In this document: in pieces, positions 40,730-49,858 of the stretch | Layout: each line of letters begins with the position of its first letter | How positions within the stretch are numbered: position 1 is the first letter of the stretch | Assembly (NCBI GenBank): GCA_038230515.1 | Contig: JBBRND010000010.1 | Coordinates: forward strand, 57,676 to 121,675 | Source: JAPLDB01 sp038230515 | GTDB lineage: Bacteria > Bacteroidota > Bacteroidia > AKYH767-A > 2013-40CM-41-45 | Length of the DNA stretch: 64,000 nt | Direction: 5' to 3' | Notes under the pieces: model-generated | What the model saw: only the letters and a program-made list of their open reading frames with translations | The model's database searches: none | What the model was told of the DNA's origin: nothing | Made by a program: the position numbers and the translations under genes

Positions 40730-42820
40730 ATGAAGAAACTATTGCTCACACTTTTTATTTTTTCTGCCCTGCATTCTTTTGCTCAAAACCCTTTGGTGAA
40801 GATGTGGGATAAGAGGTATGGGGGGACGAATTATGATGAACTCACCTGCTTTCAGCAAACAAAAGATGGAGGTTACATTTTAGGAGGATCGTCTCTTTCG
40901 GATATAAGCGGGAACAAAACCCAAGCACTTCGGGGAAACTATGACTATTGGATTGTAAAGTTAGATTCACTTGGTATCAAACAATGGGACAAGGATTTTG
41001 GGGGAACAGATTATGATAATCTCAATTGCTTAATTCAAACTACTGATGGTGGATATCTTCTTGGAGGATATTCTTATTCAGGTGTTAGTGGAGATAAAAC
41101 ACAAGCAACGTGGGGGAACGTTGATTACTGGATTGTAAAAACCGATTCAGTTGGTAATAAAATATGGGATAAGGATTTTGGCGGAACAGAATACGATTGG
41201 CTCACTTCAGTTCAGCAAACGAAGGGGGGCGGGTATATACTAGGAGGGTACTCTTGGTCTGGTATCAACGGGGATAAGTCACAACCTGTTTGGGGCGGTT
41301 GGTACCCAGACTACTGGATTTTAAAAATTGACTCAATTGGGAACAAAGAATGGGACAAGGATTTCGGTGGAAGCTTGGGGGAATCTCTTTATTCAATTGA
41401 ACAGACCTCTGATGGTGGATATATTCTGGGTGGACAATCTGTCTCAGGAGTAGGTGGAGATAAAACGCAGCCCAATTGGACCCCGGGCTATATTGATTAC
41501 TGGATAGTTAAAACAGATTCGATTGGTAACAAACTATGGGATAAAGATTTTGGCGGAACAAGTGACGATCCATTTCGATCACTTCACCAGACCTCAGATG
41601 GGGGATTTATACTTGGAGGATGGTCAACATCTGGCATTAGTGGGGACAAGACCCAAGCATCTCAAGGGGGATCGGGGGATGCAGATATTTGGATATTGAA
41701 AATCGATTCCCTGGGAAACAAGCAATGGGATAGAGATTTTGGTGGAACCAATACTGAAAATTATTTTGGAAATATTTTCAGAACTTTTGACGGGGGATAT
41801 TTGCTTTCGGGAAGTTCGGATTCTCAATCAAGCGGAGATAAATCTGAAAATAATTTAGGTGTGAGTCAAGCATGGATTGTAAAGACCGACTCATTTGGAA
41901 TCAAGCAATGGGATAAAACAGTTCTTACTTTGCCCGATGGAAAAACAACTCCTTATGTTATTCAAACTATGAATGGATGTTATGCTGTTGCAAAAGGTAG
42001 CTTTGGTGGGGTTGCAGGAAATAAAACTGAACAAAATTGGGATACAACTTATTCTACAACTGATTTCTGGATTATTAAATTCTGTGACAGTACCTCATTA
42101 CTTCCATCTTCTGCATTAAGCTCTGCTACTCCGATCTGCCCCGGCACCTGCACTTCTTTTTTAAATCTTTCAACTCTTGCAACCACTTATCAATGGTCCT
42201 TCCCCGGAGCCACGCCTGATACAAGCACAGCCACCAACCCTACAAACATTTGCTATGCAAACTCCGGCAGCTACGATGTACAGTTAGTTGCTACAAATGC
42301 AAACGGCAGCGATACACTTTTACTTAGTAACTACATTACTGTTTATCCTTCGCCAGCACCACAAGGAATTTCGCAAAGCGGAGATACACTCTTTGCAAAT
42401 GGGGGAGCAACAACATATCAGTGGTACTTCAACAGCGCAATCGTAAACGGAGCAACAAATTATTTTTATGTAGCACCATCAAGCGGAGATTACAATGTAG
42501 TGTGTATAGATGCGAATGAGTGTGAGGTGGAGGCAGCGGTGTTTAATGTTGTGGCTTCCGCGCAGTCCGCAGTCTTCAGTCCACAGTCGGCAGAAATACA
42601 TCCTAACCCTGTTGAAGATAAGTTGGAAATCACAGGCGCATTTCTAAAAGACAAAAAACAAATAGACATTTCTATTTACAATCTACTTGGCGAAAAGATT
42701 TTCTCGGCTGTTGACTGTAGACTGTGGACTGTAGACTGTGGACTTTTCCCTCCCGGCATGTACTACCTCGAAGTAGCAAGCAGCTCAAAAATTTTCCGCA
42801 CTAAATTTGTGAAGCAGTAA
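40730..42820 (+). CDS. Secreted repeat protein with PKD-like domain and T9SS sorting domain
   Basis: A 696-residue exported protein. The signal peptide is MKKLLLTLFIFSALHSFAQ. About eight repeats of 55-65 residues follow, each with WDKDFGGTDYD, QTTDGGYLLGGYS, SGDKTQ and DYWIVKTDSVGNK; this is a propeller-like surface repeat. Near residues 470-550 a PKD-like region contains YQWSFPGATPDTSTATNPTN, and the end is a T9SS type A sorting domain (HPNPVEDKLEITG to FRTKFVKQ). Two inverted phrase repeats (42561-42593 and 42710-42745) sit inside the coding part and give ASAQSAVFSPQSAE and VDCRLWTVDCGLF, the latter within the sorting domain. ATG 40730 is used. Confidence 0.88.
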   Translation: MKKLLLTLFIFSALHSFAQNPLVKMWDKRYGGTNYDELTCFQQTKDGGYILGGSSLSDISGNKTQALRGNYDYWIVKLDSLGIKQWDKDFGGTDYDNLNCLIQTTDGGYLLGGYSYSGVSGDKTQATWGNVDYWIVKTDSVGNKIWDKDFGGTEYDWLTSVQQTKGGGYILGGYSWSGINGDKSQPVWGGWYPDYWILKIDSIGNKEWDKDFGGSLGESLYSIEQTSDGGYILGGQSVSGVGGDKTQPNWTPGYIDYWIVKTDSIGNKLWDKDFGGTSDDPFRSLHQTSDGGFILGGWSTSGISGDKTQASQGGSGDADIWILKIDSLGNKQWDRDFGGTNTENYFGNIFRTFDGGYLLSGSSDSQSSGDKSENNLGVSQAWIVKTDSFGIKQWDKTVLTLPDGKTTPYVIQTMNGCYAVAKGSFGGVAGNKTEQNWDTTYSTTDFWIIKFCDSTSLLPSSALSSATPICPGTCTSFLNLSTLATTYQWSFPGATPDTSTATNPTNICYANSGSYDVQLVATNANGSDTLLLSNYITVYPSPAPQGISQSGDTLFANGGATTYQWYFNSAIVNGATNYFYVAPSSGDYNVVCIDANECEVEAAVFNVVASAQSAVFSPQSAEIHPNPVEDKLEITGAFLKDKKQIDISIYNLLGEKIFSAVDCRLWTVDCGLFPPGMYYLEVASSSKIFRTKFVKQ
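42561..42745. repeat. Inverted phrase-repeat pair inside a T9SS protein gene
   Basis: CGCAGTCCGCAGTCTTCAGT and CCACAGTCGGCAG at 42561-42593 are answered by GACTGTAGACTGTGGACTGT and the same words again at 42710-42745. The arms are inverted relative to each other and both keep the reading frame. The spaced segment encodes the beginning of the sorting domain. Confidence 0.8.
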
Positions 42821-42982
42821 TTCCTTCATTCCCTCCAGCAAATCGCCTATTACCTGCAGTGCATCATTTTGAAATTTTTATTTCAGGCGACAGTACTATA
42901 AGAAATAAGAAGGTGGTCTATTCGATGCTGACGACTGCTTCCATTAACGTACAACCCTTTTTTATACTTTCGCCACTCCACA

Positions 42983-44461
42983 ATGAATACGCAGAATATT
43001 TATATCACCAATTCGCTTTCGCGTCAGAAAGAAAAATTTGAACCCGTCACTCCCGGTCGTTTAGGACTGTATGTGTGCGGACCAACAGTGTACGGCCCTC
43101 CGCACCTCGGTCATGCACGCCCGTATATTTTTTTCGATGTTGTTTCTCGTTACTTCACTCACCTCGGATATAAGGTGCGTTACGTGCGTAACATTACTGA
43201 TGTTGGTCATCTCGAAAACGATGCCGATGAAGGAGAAGATAAGATTGCAAAGAAAGCGCGGCTCGAACAATTAGAGCCGATGGAAGTAGTGGAGTTGTAT
43301 GCAGAAAAATTTCATGAAGCATTTCGCGCGCTCAACATTCAACATGTAAGCATTGAACCACGCGCCTCAGGACACATCATGGAGCAGATTGAAATGATTC
43401 AGAAAATAATTGAAAATGGTTTTGCTTATGAAAGTAACGGCTCTGTTTATTTTGATGTGATTAAATACAGCAAGACAAATGACTACGGAAAGCTCAGCGG
43501 TCGCATCATTGAAGATTTAATTGCAGGAGCAGGAAATGAACGCAGAGAACTGGAAGGACAGGAAGAAAAAAGAAATGCACCCGATTTTGCGCTCTGGAAA
43601 AAAGCAGCACCCGAACATATCATGCGATGGAACTCTCCGTGGAGTGCAGGTTTCCCCGGGTGGCATATTGAATGTTCTGCAATGAGCCGTAAATATCTTG
43701 GAGAAACTTTCGACATTCATGGCGGAGGAATGGATTTACTTTTCCCTCATCATGAAAGCGAGATTGCACAATCGAAGGCAGCATGCAGTCATGCACCCGT
43801 GAAATACTGGATGCATAACAACATGATCACCATCAACGGACAGAAGATGGGAAAGTCACTTGGTAATTTTATCAATCTTGAAGAATTGTTTTCAGGAAAA
43901 AATAAATTGCTTGAGCAGGCATATTCTCCGATGACGATCCGTTTCTTTATTCTGCAAGCGCATTACCGAAGCACGGTTGATTTCAGCAACGAAGGATTGA
44001 AAGCAGCAGAAAAAGGATTTTCAAAACTGATGGCTGCAAATGAAACACTGAAGAAGCTATCTCCATCCGCTCAATCAACTTCTGACATTGTAAAATTGCA
44101 GAAGGAATGCTACGAGGCAATGAATGATGACTTCAATACAGCAATTGCAATTGCTAATTTGTTTGAAGCGGTACGTATCATTAATTCTGTGAATGCAGGA
44201 AATGAAACAATCTCTGCTGCCGATCTTGATCTATTGAAAAAAACATTCAGCAGTTTTGTTTTTGACATTCTCGGATTGAAAGAAGAAAGCGGAGTGAGCA
44301 GTGATGACACCGATGGCTTGATGCAATTCATTCTTCGCTTACGGTCAGAAGCAAAAGCAAGAAAAGATTATTCAACCAGCGATGAGATTCGCGAAGAGTT
44401 GAGCAAACTCGGCTTTTCAATAAAGGATACAAAGGACGGAGCAACGTGGGATAAGAATTGA
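42983..44461 (+). CDS. cysS: Cysteinyl-tRNA synthetase
   Basis: A 492-residue class I synthetase charging tRNA-Cys. It has LGLYVCGPTVYGPPHLGHAR with the zinc Cys and HIGH-type motif (HLGHA), GWHIECSAMSRKYLG with the second zinc part, GGGMDLLFPHHESEIAQSKA with zinc His residues, and QKMGKSLGNFI as the KMSKS motif. The C-terminal DALR-like domain ends in SKLGFSIKDTKDGATWDKN. It is complete and is followed 21 bp later by purD. Confidence 0.97.
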   Translation: MNTQNIYITNSLSRQKEKFEPVTPGRLGLYVCGPTVYGPPHLGHARPYIFFDVVSRYFTHLGYKVRYVRNITDVGHLENDADEGEDKIAKKARLEQLEPMEVVELYAEKFHEAFRALNIQHVSIEPRASGHIMEQIEMIQKIIENGFAYESNGSVYFDVIKYSKTNDYGKLSGRIIEDLIAGAGNERRELEGQEEKRNAPDFALWKKAAPEHIMRWNSPWSAGFPGWHIECSAMSRKYLGETFDIHGGGMDLLFPHHESEIAQSKAACSHAPVKYWMHNNMITINGQKMGKSLGNFINLEELFSGKNKLLEQAYSPMTIRFFILQAHYRSTVDFSNEGLKAAEKGFSKLMAANETLKKLSPSAQSTSDIVKLQKECYEAMNDDFNTAIAIANLFEAVRIINSVNAGNETISAADLDLLKKTFSSFVFDILGLKEESGVSSDDTDGLMQFILRLRSEAKARKDYSTSDEIREELSKLGFSIKDTKDGATWDKN

Positions 44462-44482
44462 GTAGATTAAAGGGACTGACCA

Positions 44483-45787
44483 ATGAACATTCTTTTATTA
44501 GGTGGTGGCGGACGTGAACATGCTTTCGCATGGAAATTTTCTCAGAGTAACCTTTGCACGCAACTTTTTATAGCTCCCGGAAATGCGGGTACCTCTTCTT
44601 GCGGGATCAATCTGAATTTTTCTGCTACCGACTTCGATGCAATAAAAAAATGTTGTCTCGAAAATAAAATTGAAATGGTTGTAGTCGGTCCTGAAGATCC
44701 GTTGGTGAAAGGCATTTACGATTTCTTTCTTGCCGATGATTCGCTGAAAAATATTCCCGTAATCGGACCTTCAAAAGCCGGTGCGCAACTTGAAGGGAGT
44801 AAAGATTTTGCAAAAGCATTTATGCAGCGCAATAAAATTCCGACTGCCTCGTATCAAACTTTCACAAAAGAAAATCTTGAAGAAGCATTCCGGTTTCTCG
44901 AATCATTAAAACCACCTTACGTTCTTAAAGCTGACGGACTCGCAGCAGGAAAAGGTGTAGTGATTTTAAATTCTCTTGAAGAAGCGAAAAAAGAAATTGC
45001 AGAAATGCTGACCCATGAAAAGTTCGGAAGTGCAAGCGCAAAGGTAGTCGTTGAAGAATTTTTATCCGGCATCGAACTTTCAGTTTTTATTCTTACCGAT
45101 GGCATCTCATATAAATTTCTTCCAGAAGCCAAGGACTACAAACGAATTGGCGAAGGCGATACCGGCTTGAACACGGGCGGCATGGGCGCAGTATCCCCCG
45201 TTCCTTTTGCTGATAAAGATTTCTTTTCTAAAGTTGAAGAGCGAATTGTAAAGCCAACAGTTGAAGGGTTGAAGAAAGAAAACATTTCATACAAAGGATT
45301 TATTTTTATCGGGCTCATGGTTTGCAATGGTGATCCGTATGTAATTGAATACAACTGCCGCATGGGCGATCCTGAAACAGAAGTTGTACTGCCGAGAATT
45401 AAAAATGATCTCGTGGAATTGATGCAAGCTGTTGCTAAAGAAAAATTATCTGAACAAAAAATAGAAGTTGACCAACGAACTGCCGTAACGGTAATGATGG
45501 TGAGTGGTGGGTATCCTGAATCTTATGAAAAGGGCAAGGTAATTTCCGGATTGGGAAGTGTGAATGAAAGTATTGTGTTTCATGCCGGCACAACATTGAA
45601 CAAAGAAAGTGAAACAATTTCCTCAGGAGGAAGAGTTCTTGCTATTACTTCTTTCGGAAAAAATATCTCAGAGGCATCACTTTGTTCTTATCAATCAATT
45701 TCAAAAATTTCTTTTGATAGAATGTATTACCGAAAAGACATCGGAAAGGATTTACTCTCTTTTGAAGAGCCCGTCTCTATCCATTGA
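44483..45787 (+). CDS. purD: Phosphoribosylamine-glycine ligase
   Basis: A 434-residue ATP-grasp enzyme (GAR synthetase) of purine synthesis, joining glycine to phosphoribosylamine. MNILLLGGGGREHAFAWKF, VVVGPEDPLVKGIYDFF, YVLKADGLAAGKGVVILNS (ATP-grasp lid) and the signature TGGMGAVSP region in GEGDTGLNTGGMGAVSPVP are present; EYNCRMGDPETEVVLPRI holds the metal ligands. Its last 11 bp overlap the convergent epimerase gene. Confidence 0.97.
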   Translation: MNILLLGGGGREHAFAWKFSQSNLCTQLFIAPGNAGTSSCGINLNFSATDFDAIKKCCLENKIEMVVVGPEDPLVKGIYDFFLADDSLKNIPVIGPSKAGAQLEGSKDFAKAFMQRNKIPTASYQTFTKENLEEAFRFLESLKPPYVLKADGLAAGKGVVILNSLEEAKKEIAEMLTHEKFGSASAKVVVEEFLSGIELSVFILTDGISYKFLPEAKDYKRIGEGDTGLNTGGMGAVSPVPFADKDFFSKVEERIVKPTVEGLKKENISYKGFIFIGLMVCNGDPYVIEYNCRMGDPETEVVLPRIKNDLVELMQAVAKEKLSEQKIEVDQRTAVTVMMVSGGYPESYEKGKVISGLGSVNESIVFHAGTTLNKESETISSGGRVLAITSFGKNISEASLCSYQSISKISFDRMYYRKDIGKDLLSFEEPVSIH

Positions 45788-46781
45788 ACGCTTTGCTGTA
45801 ACCAAGAATTCCGTTTTCTTCCTCAACCAATTTAAACGGCTCATTCTTCACCACAAGAAAACTGTCGAGATCTACATAATCGGCAAGCGAGCATAAATTC
45901 AGCCCTGAAGAAATAGCAAGCGTTGTTTCCACCATGCAGCCGATCATCGTTTTCATGCTGTTTGCTTTTGCCTCTTTCAATAAACGAACTGCATTGAGGT
46001 AACCGCCGGCTTTCATCAGCTTCACATTGATGCCGTCAAACATTTTTTTCAGTTGCCCAAAATCCGCTTCATCAGTTATTGATTCATCACCAAACAAAAC
46101 AAAAGGAGAATATTTCTTGAGATAAATTGACTCTTCAATCATTGCCGAAGGCATCGGTTGTTCTATGAACTCTATTCTCATCTTCTTTATTTTCTCCAAA
46201 GTACGAATGCAATTCTCAACATTTGTAAACGCTTCGTTGGCATCAACGATTAATTGCTGTTCGCAGAAAGAGGAAAGATAGCTAACCGCATCTGTCATTT
46301 CATCTTCGTTCACTTTTATTTTGATAAAACGAAATCGCTTCAGGTTATTCTCTTCATAAAAAGATTTCATCTTGCCAACTTCCATTATCGGAATAGAAAA
46401 AGAAATCGGAACAGAACTCACCGGTTCAATTCCCAAAAGTTCCTGAACAGTAATTTTCTTTTGTGCGCACCAGTAATGAATGTAAGCCGATTCAATTCCA
46501 AAGCGAAGCGAATGAGAAAAAAACTCTCTCGAGAGAAATTCCTTCAATTGATCCACCGATTGAATCACTTCGGGTTTTGCAGAAAGAAATTTCCTGAACT
46601 CATTTTCCACTTGTTCAGGCGATTCGCTGTAACGCACGTTGGGCGCAACTTCTCCCCTGCCTTCACACACGCTATCTCCGACCGACACAATAAAATTTGT
46701 TTTACTGTCAGAAGCGTTCCGTGAAATCTTCCACGTGTATTTCAGTTCAAGAATCTTTTTTTCGATTGACCAGTTAAGCAT
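45777..46781 (-). CDS. Dipeptide (L-Ala-D/L-Glu type) epimerase, enolase superfamily
   Basis: A 334-residue member of the muconate-lactonizing subgroup of the enolase superfamily. The catalytic Lys pair is in RFIKIKVNEDE (about 150-160), followed by the metal ligands LIVDANEAF, FIEQPMP and GDESITD, and the second Lys in VKLMKAGGYLNAVRLL. This matches dipeptide epimerases that act on L-Ala-Glu from peptidoglycan recycling; the exact dipeptide cannot be read from the sequence. The 3' end overlaps convergent purD by 11 bp. Confidence 0.88.
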   Translation of the reverse strand: MLNWSIEKKILELKYTWKISRNASDSKTNFIVSVGDSVCEGRGEVAPNVRYSESPEQVENEFRKFLSAKPEVIQSVDQLKEFLSREFFSHSLRFGIESAYIHYWCAQKKITVQELLGIEPVSSVPISFSIPIMEVGKMKSFYEENNLKRFRFIKIKVNEDEMTDAVSYLSSFCEQQLIVDANEAFTNVENCIRTLEKIKKMRIEFIEQPMPSAMIEESIYLKKYSPFVLFGDESITDEADFGQLKKMFDGINVKLMKAGGYLNAVRLLKEAKANSMKTMIGCMVETTLAISSGLNLCSLADYVDLDSFLVVKNEPFKLVEEENGILGYSKAFNG

Positions 46782-46838
46782 AAATTTATTTTGAATTTAC
46801 TTCCGCCCTGGCGGATTGGTAGGGGCTTTAAAACAAAA

Positions 46839-46863
46839 CACCCCGGCTCATTGAGTCGGGGTG
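46839..46863 (-). terminator. Hairpin after the lysine-rich small gene
   Basis: CACCCCG and CGGGGTG with inner GCTC/GAGT pairing form a stable hairpin. On the minus strand it is followed by TTTTGTTTT, so it fits as terminator for the small gene at 46898-46951. Two more hairpins, CCCGCT/GCGGG and ATAAGC/GCTTAT, lie between (46871-46902). Confidence 0.7.
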
Positions 46864-46897
46864 ATTTGCAGACCCGCTTAGCGGGATAAGCGTTAGC

Positions 46898-46951
46898 TTA
46901 TTTTTTCTTTTTCTTTGCTGCTTTTTTCTTCGCAGCTTTCTTCTTAGCCAT
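46898..46951 (-). CDS. 17-residue lysine/alanine-rich peptide
   Basis: The frame encodes MAKKKAAKKKAAKKKKK and then TAA. It is too short for automatic calling, but it has a likely promoter (46989-47021), an A-rich leader before the ATG and a terminator downstream. The composition resembles the tails of histone-H1-like or HU-tail proteins of Bacteroidota; nucleic-acid binding is inferred. The stop codon is at the edge of a small ATAAGC/GCTTAT hairpin. An alternative is that it is the remnant of a longer H1-like gene, but I see no in-frame extension. Confidence 0.55.
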   Translation of the reverse strand: MAKKKAAKKKAAKKKKK

Positions 46952-46988
46952 AGTTTTTAGTTTTTAATTATTTAATGATTTAACAGTT

Positions 46989-47021
46989 CAAACTTATTAC
47001 AAATAAAAAAGTTACAGCAAA
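46989..47021 (-). promoter_or_regulatory. Putative promoter of the lysine-rich gene
   Basis: On the minus strand TTTG, 21 bp and TAAGTTTG (a match to TAnnTTTG) lie 38 bp before the ATG at 46951. The spacing is two bases longer than ideal. Confidence 0.5.
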
Positions 47022-47079
47022 TTAAAAATATATTTTGTTCACAATCGTTTGTTCATTTTATTTTCGGAAAAAATCTTCC

Positions 47080-47694
47080 TCATTTTCGAAATGGTTTTTC
47101 AAATTTTGAAACCTTATTATTTTTTTTCACATCGCTCAAGTATGCGCCAATATTGATTTGCAGCGATACCTCATGCAGAAGGTTGTTGTGATTTTGCAAT
47201 CGCGTTTGCGAATATCCAATCGTGAATGAGCGCTGCAAAATCCAAAAACGAATTGCAGTTATTAACAACACGCCACCATCCATTTCCGAATTCACGAAGC
47301 AGAAATTGTATCCCGCACCAAAATAAATTCCGAGCGATGAGTAAAAATCATGTGTTGCAAGATGTCCGAAATTGAATTGAAGATACGCAGGAACTGAAAA
47401 TGAAAAGTAGTTTGCATCATCATTTTTTGTTTTCGGATGATACGAACCCGATACATGCGATGCGGCTGCAATTGAAAAATCAGAATATTTATTCAACAGA
47501 TTCAGCGAAGGAGAATAGCAGAGTCCGTAAAGAGGTTCGCTGCGATGATTCATATTCAGCATTGAATAGCTGATTCCTGCAGAAGAAATGTACCTGTCTT
47601 TAAAATGAAATTCATCCTCTGTTTTCTGCGCAACAGCAATTCGCAGGTTGCAAAAACATAAAAGAAGAGGAAGCAAAAGGAAATGCGCTCTCAT
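47080..47694 (-). CDS. Secreted barrel-like hypothetical protein
   Basis: A 204-residue exported protein from ATG 47694 (MRAHFLLLPLLLCFCNLRIAVAQ is a signal peptide; an ATG at 47718 is also possible and the frame extends far upstream). The mature part has strand-like pieces (YISSAGISYSMLNMNH, YFSFSVPAYLQFNFGHL, SSLGIYFGAGYNFCFVNSEM, SLQINIGAYLSDVKK) that suggest an outer-membrane beta-barrel. The function is unknown. It is divergent from the histidine kinase at 47801. Confidence 0.7.
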   Translation of the reverse strand: MRAHFLLLPLLLCFCNLRIAVAQKTEDEFHFKDRYISSAGISYSMLNMNHRSEPLYGLCYSPSLNLLNKYSDFSIAAASHVSGSYHPKTKNDDANYFSFSVPAYLQFNFGHLATHDFYSSLGIYFGAGYNFCFVNSEMDGGVLLITAIRFWILQRSFTIGYSQTRLQNHNNLLHEVSLQINIGAYLSDVKKNNKVSKFEKPFRK

Positions 47695-47769
47695 GCTTAC
47701 TGAAATAATCTTAAACATTTGACGAAGATAAAATGAAATCCGCTTCTGCAATTGAATCATCTCAATAGT

Positions 47770-47777
47770 TACTTTTG
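47770..47777 (+). promoter_or_regulatory. Putative -7 element of the PAS kinase gene
   Basis: TACTTTTG fits TAnnTTTG and stands 23 bp before the ATG at 47801. A TTG appears 15 bp upstream, which is shorter than the usual spacing. Confidence 0.4.
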
Positions 47778-47800
47778 AAACATTCCTTATTATTTGAAAG

Positions 47801-49858
47801 ATGTTCACTGATTTCAAAGAGAATCTCATCAACCTCGAACTGAAGAACCTTCGCATCCTGAATGTGATTGCTGCACTCATTATTACAATTCTCGGATTCG
47901 TATTTCAGTTTGCCTATCATGATGACGACATTCTTCTAACAGGACTTGCGGTTTCAATCCTGTTAACTTCAAATTATTTTTTCTCTTTCTACAACCGCTT
48001 CTACAAAAATCATTTCCTCAACATCAGTTACATTTCTATTTTTATTTTTCACCTGTGGGCAGTGTATGTGGCTTACATGCGGCAATTCGACATTGCATTT
48101 CTTTTGCCGGTAGCGCTTTCCACTTTTGTCTTCTCATTAATTTTCGACAGCTTTTACAAAAGCTTGTTTTTCATTTTTACGATTACAAGCGCAATGCTCG
48201 TCATGATGTGGTGGTCGCATCATTGGGAAGTTGACTACACAATTGCCGTCATTACTCTTTATTCAGGTGCATTTGTTTCAAATATTATTCTCGGCAGAAA
48301 AAAAGAATACCATCGCGAGATAGACAGGCGCGAAAAGCGATACGCTGCATTGGTGGAAAGCATGAATGACGGGTTGATTTACATTAACTCATCAGAAGAA
48401 CTTCTGTTTGTAAATGAAGAGTTCTGCAAAATCACTGGTTACTCTAAGGAGGAACTTCTTGCAAAAAAACTTTTTGTGCTCAATACGACTGACGCAGAAA
48501 ATGAAATCCAAAAAAACTTTTTTGCGCAATTAAATGAAGGACAAAGTGGGCGGTGCGAGTGTACCATCATCACAAAAAATAATGAGCAGGCATGGGTGCA
48601 GCTTTCCGGCAGCCCCATTCTTGACGAAGATCAGCAGCAGACAGGAAGCATGATTGTGTTCACCAACATCAGCGATTTGAAAAATACACAAGATCAATTG
48701 AAGAAACGCGAGGAGGGTTACCGCACTTTTATTGATCAAAGTGCAGTAGGTATCTGGCGGGCAGAATACAAGCAGCCGATTGATGTAAATTTTTCCGCTG
48801 ATCAACAGATTGATTTGCTTCTCAACTCAGGTCGGATTTCTGAGTGCAATGATTTTATGGCGCGCATGTATGGCTACACTAAATCTTCTGAGCTAATCGG
48901 CAGACGCATCCGCGATTTTTATTACATCGAAAATAATTTTGATGAAGAGAAAACGAAAGAACTTCTTTCTTCATTTATCAAAGACAATTACCGCGTCAGC
49001 AATTCAGAGTCAAAAGAAATTGACCGCAGCGGAAATGCACGCTACATGCTCAACAATAATATCGGGATTGTTGAAAATGGTTTTCTTGTCCGCACATGGG
49101 GTGTGCAAACGGATATTACCCTGCGTAAAAAAACCGAACATGATCTGATGGAGAGCAATCAGGAACTCGACACTTTCTTTTACAAAGCATCTCACGATCT
49201 TAAAGGACCGCTTGCAAGTATTCTCGGCATCGCAAACCTGGCACGGCTTGAAAACAAAGAGCCGTTAATCGAAAATTATTTCAAGATGATTGAAACCAGC
49301 GTGAAGCGTCTTGACCGAACGCTGATGGATCTGATCGAGATTGCGCGCACCCGCAAAGGAGTGAGCAAACTTACGCGCATCAACGTAAGGGCATTGGTAG
49401 AGGAAATCCTTCACTCACTTTCGCATACAGAAAATTATTCCAAAGTAAATTTTGAAATTCATATTGATTCTGCCATCGAAATTACGGCTGACAAAGTGTT
49501 GATGCTTTCCGTTTTTCAAAACCTCATTCATAACGCAATTAATTATTGCAACCGCCAAAGTCCATGGACGCGCATTCATGTGCGCGAAACGGGATCCGGT
49601 ATCGAACTTGAAGTAACTGATAACGGAAAAGGAATTGCAGACCATGTAAAACATAAAGTATTTGAAATGTTTTATCGCGGGCATCCCGATTCCAGCGGAT
49701 CAGGGCTTGGTTTATTCATCGTAAAAAATGCGCTCGAAAAAATGAAAGGAAGCGTGCGGTTTGAAAGTGAGCCCGGAAAATTAACCTCGTTCTTTGCCGA
49801 AATCCCTGATATGGAAGCCACCCGAATTCCCGAAGCGGAGATTACTAAAACACTATGA
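47801..49858 (+). CDS. Membrane PAS-domain sensor histidine kinase
   Basis: A 685-residue sensor kinase. Residues 18-165 hold five or six membrane helices (VIAALIITILGFVFQFAYH to LYSGAFVSNIILG). Two PAS domains follow: YAALVESMNDGLIYINSSEE (about 180-300) and a second near FIDQSAVGIWRAEYKQP (305-440). The HisKA domain has FFYKASHDLKGPLASILGIA with the phospho-His near 463; HATPase motifs are VFQNLIHNAINYCNR (N box), VTDNGKGIADHVKHK and SGSGLGLFIVKNALEKMKG. No receiver is attached and no regulator is adjacent. The mce gene starts within its stop. Confidence 0.93.
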   Translation: MFTDFKENLINLELKNLRILNVIAALIITILGFVFQFAYHDDDILLTGLAVSILLTSNYFFSFYNRFYKNHFLNISYISIFIFHLWAVYVAYMRQFDIAFLLPVALSTFVFSLIFDSFYKSLFFIFTITSAMLVMMWWSHHWEVDYTIAVITLYSGAFVSNIILGRKKEYHREIDRREKRYAALVESMNDGLIYINSSEELLFVNEEFCKITGYSKEELLAKKLFVLNTTDAENEIQKNFFAQLNEGQSGRCECTIITKNNEQAWVQLSGSPILDEDQQQTGSMIVFTNISDLKNTQDQLKKREEGYRTFIDQSAVGIWRAEYKQPIDVNFSADQQIDLLLNSGRISECNDFMARMYGYTKSSELIGRRIRDFYYIENNFDEEKTKELLSSFIKDNYRVSNSESKEIDRSGNARYMLNNNIGIVENGFLVRTWGVQTDITLRKKTEHDLMESNQELDTFFYKASHDLKGPLASILGIANLARLENKEPLIENYFKMIETSVKRLDRTLMDLIEIARTRKGVSKLTRINVRALVEEILHSLSHTENYSKVNFEIHIDSAIEITADKVLMLSVFQNLIHNAINYCNRQSPWTRIHVRETGSGIELEVTDNGKGIADHVKHKVFEMFYRGHPDSSGSGLGLFIVKNALEKMKGSVRFESEPGKLTSFFAEIPDMEATRIPEAEITKTL

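Noticed and set aside
45777..45787. Eleven-base overlap of purD and the epimerase as a possible error
   Set aside because: Both ends fit their families; short convergent overlaps are ordinary.
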